Shown in pieces: positions 60,634 to 64,000 of a stretch of 64,000 bases of DNA. Under the pieces are notes generated by a model. It did not search any database. It saw nothing but the letters and a program-made list of their open reading frames with translations, and was not told the origin of the DNA. Numbering within the stretch: the stretch's first letter is position 1; each line of letters opens with the position of its first letter. Both the position numbers and the translations under genes were made by a program. This DNA is from Chitinophagaceae bacterium (GTDB lineage Bacteria; Bacteroidota; Bacteroidia; Chitinophagales; Chitinophagaceae): assembly GCA_023251255.1 (NCBI GenBank), contig JAHEZD010000020.1, positions 1 to 64,000 of the forward strand, read 5' to 3'.

Positions 60634-61293
60634 TCAGTTAAAAGTGTCCTTTACAAACTTATCCCACAATTGAATGGCAAACGTTTTTACCTGTTGATTT
60701 GCCATGTTAAAATTGCTATCGAACTTCCTCTCCCCGCCAATATATTCCGTGGCAGAAATTTTTACCCTTGACGTGCCCCTTGCAATATGCTTCTTGTTGC
60801 CTTCGTACATCAGCAGTTTCGTGGTCTTGGGGCTTACATCACTAGTGCAGGTTGTTTTATAAATGAACCAGATTTCTGGAACCCCATTTTTATCAAGGTC
60901 CGTTATGTTTAATGAGTTGTTCTCAAAGGATGCATAAATATCAAAAGAGCACTGTGTTACATAGTCTACCGTTTTACAAACCAAAATAATGCTGTCCTTT
61001 CTTTGAAGAAAATGGTAGGCATAGATAAAGGCATCCTTGCATTCCCCGTCCTCGCAAAATCCAAGGCTATCCTTTTTATCTGTACTTCGTAATGGTCCTT
61101 CTTCGGATAACACAATAAAATGCTTGCCCAAGGAATCGTTCCAATAAACCGATTTTTCAATATCGCCTTTGTAACTTATTGCTTTGGGAAGTTCATTTGC
61201 CTGGATGTTTTTGAAAGCAAATTGCCCAGTGGCAAACACTGGTAAAATCAGCAAGTAAAAAACACAATGTACAAATGGAACCTGTTTATTCAT
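60634..61293 (-). CDS. Exported protein, possibly M949_RS01915 family
   Basis: 219 aa with a signal peptide (VFYLLILPVFATGQ). The segment NITDLDKNGVPEIWFIYKTTCTSDVSPKTTKLLMYEG, then KHIARGTSR, resembles a family annotated as surface polysaccharide biosynthesis (M949_RS01915), by memory only. It has two Cys pairs and an FG-GAP-like Asp loop. Its start overlaps the DUF1015 stop by 8 bp and its stop is 8 bp from the TPR gene, so it lies in one operon. Confidence 0.6.
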   Translation of the reverse strand: MNKQVPFVHCVFYLLILPVFATGQFAFKNIQANELPKAISYKGDIEKSVYWNDSLGKHFIVLSEEGPLRSTDKKDSLGFCEDGECKDAFIYAYHFLQRKDSIILVCKTVDYVTQCSFDIYASFENNSLNITDLDKNGVPEIWFIYKTTCTSDVSPKTTKLLMYEGNKKHIARGTSRVKISATEYIGGERKFDSNFNMANQQVKTFAIQLWDKFVKDTFN

Positions 61294-62521
61294 AAATCAA
61301 ATGGGTTAAAAGGCCATCCCTCAACTTTGGCTCAAACCAGGTACTTTTAGGTGGCATCACGTTCCCGCTATCAGCAATATCGAACAATTGATCAATTGTT
61401 ACTGCATATAAACTGAACGCTAACTTCATTTCACCACTATCAACACGTTTTTCGAGTTCCTGCAAGCCGCGGATACCCCCTACAAAATCAATCCTTTTGT
61501 CGGTCCGTTGGTCTGTTATGCCAAGTAATTTGTCCAGTATATTGTTCGATAAAATGGTTACATCCAATATGCCAATGGGGTCCGTGGTATAGGTCCCTTC
61601 TTTTGAAATTAGTTGGTACCAAGAACCATCCATGTACAAACCAAATTCATGCAATGCTCGTGGCTGAACAATTTGCTTGCCTTTGTCAACTACATCAAAA
61701 TCCTCTTTGAGTTTGGTAAGGAATTCATCTGTAGTCATTCCGTTCAGATCCTTCGCTACACGGTTATAATCCATAATGTAAAGCTGATTGGAAGGGAACA
61801 AGGTGGTCAAGAAATAATTGCTTCCTTCTGTTGCTTCATTGCCCAAAGCCTTTCTTACTTTGGCTGCTGAGGCTGCCCGATGGTGGCCATCAGCAATATA
61901 GGTATAGGGGATTTCCTTATCAAACAGTTCGGCAATTTTAGCAATGGTTGCATCATCGTTCACAATCCATACAGTATGTTGAATATTGTCATCGGCAGCA
62001 AAATCATATACTGGATTCTTAACCGTTTTCCAGTTTTCAATTAGGACATCAATAGCATCGTGGTTCCTATAGGCCAAGAAAACATTGCCAGTTTGTGCAC
62101 CTGTTGTTTTGATATGGTTGATCCTATCCTGCTCTTTTTCTGGTCTGGTGAATTCATGTTTCTTGATGATGTCATTTTCATAATCATCCACACTGCTTAC
62201 TGCTACCAAACCTGTTTGGCTCCTGCCGTTCATGATTAGTTGATAAATATAATAGCAGTCCTTTGTTTCCCTGAACAGCACATCCCGTTGAATGAAAGCT
62301 GTCAAATTCTGTTTGGCTTTATCGTACACTTCCTGTGAATGGATGTCAACATTCTCATCAACACTTATTTCACTCTTGGTGATGTACAAAAAGGAATGGT
62401 TATTGCCCTGTGCCTCTACCTTCGCTTCTGCACTGTTCAGTACATCATAAGGCCTGCTGGCTACCTGCTTGGCAAATTGTGGTTGTGGACGTAACGCTTT
62501 AAAGGGTTTAATTACACTCAT
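61286..62521 (-). CDS. DUF1015 family protein
   Basis: 411 aa. The start IKPFKALRPQPQFAKQVASRPYDVLN is the DUF1015 hallmark; the core has ITKSEISVD, HEFTRPEKEQDRINHIKTTGAQTG, YIADGHHRAASAAKVRKAL and the terminal GNVMPPKSTWFEPKLRDGLL. It is a cytoplasmic protein of unknown activity. In many Bacteroidota it lies beside serC and serA; here serC is directly upstream on the same strand, with a dispersed repeat between them. Confidence 0.88.
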   Translation of the reverse strand: MSVIKPFKALRPQPQFAKQVASRPYDVLNSAEAKVEAQGNNHSFLYITKSEISVDENVDIHSQEVYDKAKQNLTAFIQRDVLFRETKDCYYIYQLIMNGRSQTGLVAVSSVDDYENDIIKKHEFTRPEKEQDRINHIKTTGAQTGNVFLAYRNHDAIDVLIENWKTVKNPVYDFAADDNIQHTVWIVNDDATIAKIAELFDKEIPYTYIADGHHRAASAAKVRKALGNEATEGSNYFLTTLFPSNQLYIMDYNRVAKDLNGMTTDEFLTKLKEDFDVVDKGKQIVQPRALHEFGLYMDGSWYQLISKEGTYTTDPIGILDVTILSNNILDKLLGITDQRTDKRIDFVGGIRGLQELEKRVDSGEMKLAFSLYAVTIDQLFDIADSGNVMPPKSTWFEPKLRDGLLTHLIYE

Positions 62522-62560
62522 GAAATCTCTAAGTTGTATAGTTTGGATTAAAATTTAGTT

Positions 62561-62634
62561 GTCAAGTTGAGCAATGTCATTGTGAACTTGCCGAACCACT
62601 GTCGAAACCTGCTGTTGAGAGCCTCAGGCTGACA
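62561..62634. repeat. Dispersed inverted repeat overlapping the serC stop
   Basis: From GTCAAGTTGAGC through AACTTGCCGAACC, CTGTCGAAACC and GAGCCTCAGGCTGACA. The arms are imperfect complements around a centre. It ends in the bases that form the last serC codons and its stop codon (TGTCAGCCTGA on the minus strand). Confidence 0.7.
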
Positions 62635-63718
62635 TTTGTTCTAATTGATGAATATGGGCATTATTAAATGATGTCGCCAAATCACAAAACGCCTGCACGC
62701 TTTCCAAGGGCAAGGCGTTATACATGCTTACACGGATTCCCCCAACAGTTCTGTAGCCTTTCACGCCAATCATTCCATGGGCCTTGCACTCATCTAGGAA
62801 TTTATTTTGCAATGCCTCGTCTTCGATAAAGAACACGGCATTCATCTTGCTCCTGTCTTCTTTAACAATCGGGCAGTTGAACAGCAGCAAGGAATCAATG
62901 GTTGAATACAATAAGCTTGATTTTTCATTGGCCCTACGCTCCATTTCTTTAAGCCCCCCCTCTTTCTTTATCCAGCGAAGCGTAAGCAGGGCCACATAAA
63001 TAGCAAATACCGGTGGTGTGTTCAATAGGCTGCCTGCTTCAATATGGTTCCTGTAATCCATAATAGCAGGAAGCTTTCTTTGAACTTTCCCCAATATATC
63101 TTTTCTGATTACCAATAAATTCACCCCTGCTGCACCCATGTTTTTTTGGGCACCTGCATATATTGCAGCAAACTCTTTGAAGTCCATTTCCCTACTGAAA
63201 ATGTCGCTGCTCATATCTGCCACTATGGGCACATTGGTTCTTGGAAATGAATGCCATTGGGTGCCTTCGACCGTATTATTGGAGGTCAAGTGCAAATATT
63301 TTGAATCTGCCGGTACTATAAAATCCTTTTCTAGGTAAGTGTATTTTTTATCCTTTGAAGATGCTACCACATTTACGTTTCCAAACAAGGATGCTTCCTT
63401 GATAGCCTTGCTCCCCCAAACACCATTATCACAGTAAGCGGCCGTTTCTCCACTATCCAAAAGGTTCATGGGTACCTGCATGAACTGTGTGGTAGCTCCA
63501 CCATGAAGAAAAAGAACATCGTAGTTGTCATCCAATTGCATCAGTTCCTTCACAAGCGACTTCGCTTCTTCCAAAACGTCTACAAACCATGGTGTACGGT
63601 GGCCAATTTCCAAGAGGGAAAGACCCGTTCCATTAAAATCCAGTACTGCCTTCGCGGCCTGCTCCAGTACTTCCTGCGGCAGGATAGATGGACCAGAATT
63701 GAAATTATGCTTCTTCAT
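62624..63718 (-). CDS. serC: Phosphoserine aminotransferase
   Basis: 364 aa from ATG 63718. HNFNSGPSILPQEVLEQAA, LEIGHRTPWFVDVLEEA, LFLHGGATTQFMQVPMNLL (phosphate loop), VADMSSDIFSREM (PLP Asp), AGAQKNMGAAGVNLLVI (PLP Lys) and VGGIRVSMYNALP are class-V aminotransferase signatures. It converts phosphohydroxypyruvate and glutamate to phosphoserine. The final codons lie within the dispersed repeat, so the C-terminus MSA is repeat-derived. DUF1015 follows. Confidence 0.94.
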   Translation of the reverse strand: MKKHNFNSGPSILPQEVLEQAAKAVLDFNGTGLSLLEIGHRTPWFVDVLEEAKSLVKELMQLDDNYDVLFLHGGATTQFMQVPMNLLDSGETAAYCDNGVWGSKAIKEASLFGNVNVVASSKDKKYTYLEKDFIVPADSKYLHLTSNNTVEGTQWHSFPRTNVPIVADMSSDIFSREMDFKEFAAIYAGAQKNMGAAGVNLLVIRKDILGKVQRKLPAIMDYRNHIEAGSLLNTPPVFAIYVALLTLRWIKKEGGLKEMERRANEKSSLLYSTIDSLLLFNCPIVKEDRSKMNAVFFIEDEALQNKFLDECKAHGMIGVKGYRTVGGIRVSMYNALPLESVQAFCDLATSFNNAHIHQLEQMSA

Positions 63719-63787
63719 TTTGTTAGTCTGAAGCCGCAAAATAAACAATTGATAGGAAAGGACTTGTTAAGAAGATAAATTAATCAC

Positions 63788-64000
63788 TCAATCAGTAACA
63801 CCACCGCTTACCGCAAACTTCATGGCATCTGATGCACTAACTTTGGGAAGTTCCTTGACTTTCTCTCTCGGAACGATATAGGTGATACCGCTAATGGCAT
63901 AGGAATGCGGCACATAAACAACCACATGTTCGTTCATTTCAAAGGCCTGGGCATCCTCCCTCGTAATAAAGCCGACCCTCCAAATATCCGAGCCATCCAC
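63788..64000 (-). CDS. DUF502 family membrane protein, C-terminal part
   Basis: 70 residues visible; the frame is open to the window edge, so the start lies outside. VVVYVPHSYAISGITYIVPREKVKELPKVSASDAMKFAVSGGV is the C-terminal DUF502 motif. Full-length members have two membrane helices. Function unknown. It lies 69 bp upstream of the serC start on the same strand. Confidence 0.75.
   Translation of the reverse strand: MDGSDIWRVGFITREDAQAFEMNEHVVVYVPHSYAISGITYIVPREKVKELPKVSASDAMKFAVSGGVTD

Noticed and set aside
63719-63748. Longer serC start
   Set aside because: The conserved start of the family is KKHNFNSGPS, directly after ATG 63718.

Overview
The window is from a member of the Bacteroidota, most likely Chitinophagaceae or a close relative. 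Four lines of evidence point there: families largely confined to that phylum (DUF4270, DUF4907 beside a kelch lipoprotein, DUF6787, alternative complex III); upstream boxes that fit the Bacteroidota TTG / TAnnTTTG promoter; tRNA genes that do not encode CCA; and AT-rich intergenic DNA full of short-word repeats. No plasmid or phage backbone and no CRISPR array is visible. It reads as chromosome with one small accessory scar near 3.8-4.5 kb.

Layout. 0-3.7 kb: the tail of a CheR-PAS-type hybrid histidine kinase and a B12-binding radical SAM protein. 3.7-4.5 kb: a decayed IS5-type transposase, a regularly spaced heptamer array and a possible 47-aa ORF. 4.5-12.6 kb: esterase, CBM48 protein, amidase, an outer-membrane protein with a DUF4270 lipoprotein, kelch with DUF4907, and a LytTR regulator with a degenerate receiver. 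12.8-21.4 kb: TPR histidine kinase, MarR-acyl-CoA dehydrogenase operon with a clear operator, PhyH, GT2, an orphan peptide-type permease and an Lrp regulator. 21.4-21.95 kb: a tRNA-like RNA with a variable arm of about 100 nt and its own terminator. 21.95-26.4 kb: a kinase fragment lacking an ATPase domain, trmB-DUF5522-alkyltransferase-like operon, and a GH53 galactanase. 25.8-42.2 kb (minus): a respiratory block, actABCDEF-coxBA from one promoter, then ctaB, two subunit III genes, subunit IV, SCO and DUF420. 42.4-47.2 kb: DUF6787-purN, the selenouridine operon mnmH-selD-GNAT, and tRNA-Arg(CCU). 47.2-54.5 kb: ethanolamine permease with eutB and eutC, GDPD, a diheme cytochrome and an aldehyde dehydrogenase. 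54.5-64 kb: acyl-CoA ligase, small membrane proteins, a secreted MG2/TonB-plug protein with a TPR partner, DUF1015-serC, and the end of a DUF502 protein.

How genes work together. Alternative complex III oxidises menaquinol and passes electrons through its haem subunits to the adjacent cytochrome c oxidase. CtaB supplies the haem pathway and SCO inserts CuA copper. The eut genes import ethanolamine and cleave it to acetaldehyde and ammonia, and a GDPD upstream in phospholipid breakdown and an aldehyde dehydrogenase lie nearby. SelD and MnmH supply and use selenophosphate for tRNA wobble 2-selenouridine.

The least explained material is non-coding. It comprises the tRNA-like RNA at 21537, two heptamer arrays with 14-15 bp spacing (4.2 and 43.3 kb), several period-7 or period-8 word arrays between genes of the same operon, and a dispersed repeat that creates a false N-terminus for actF and supplies the stop codon of serC. 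Boundaries and family names come from reading the sequence; no database search was run.
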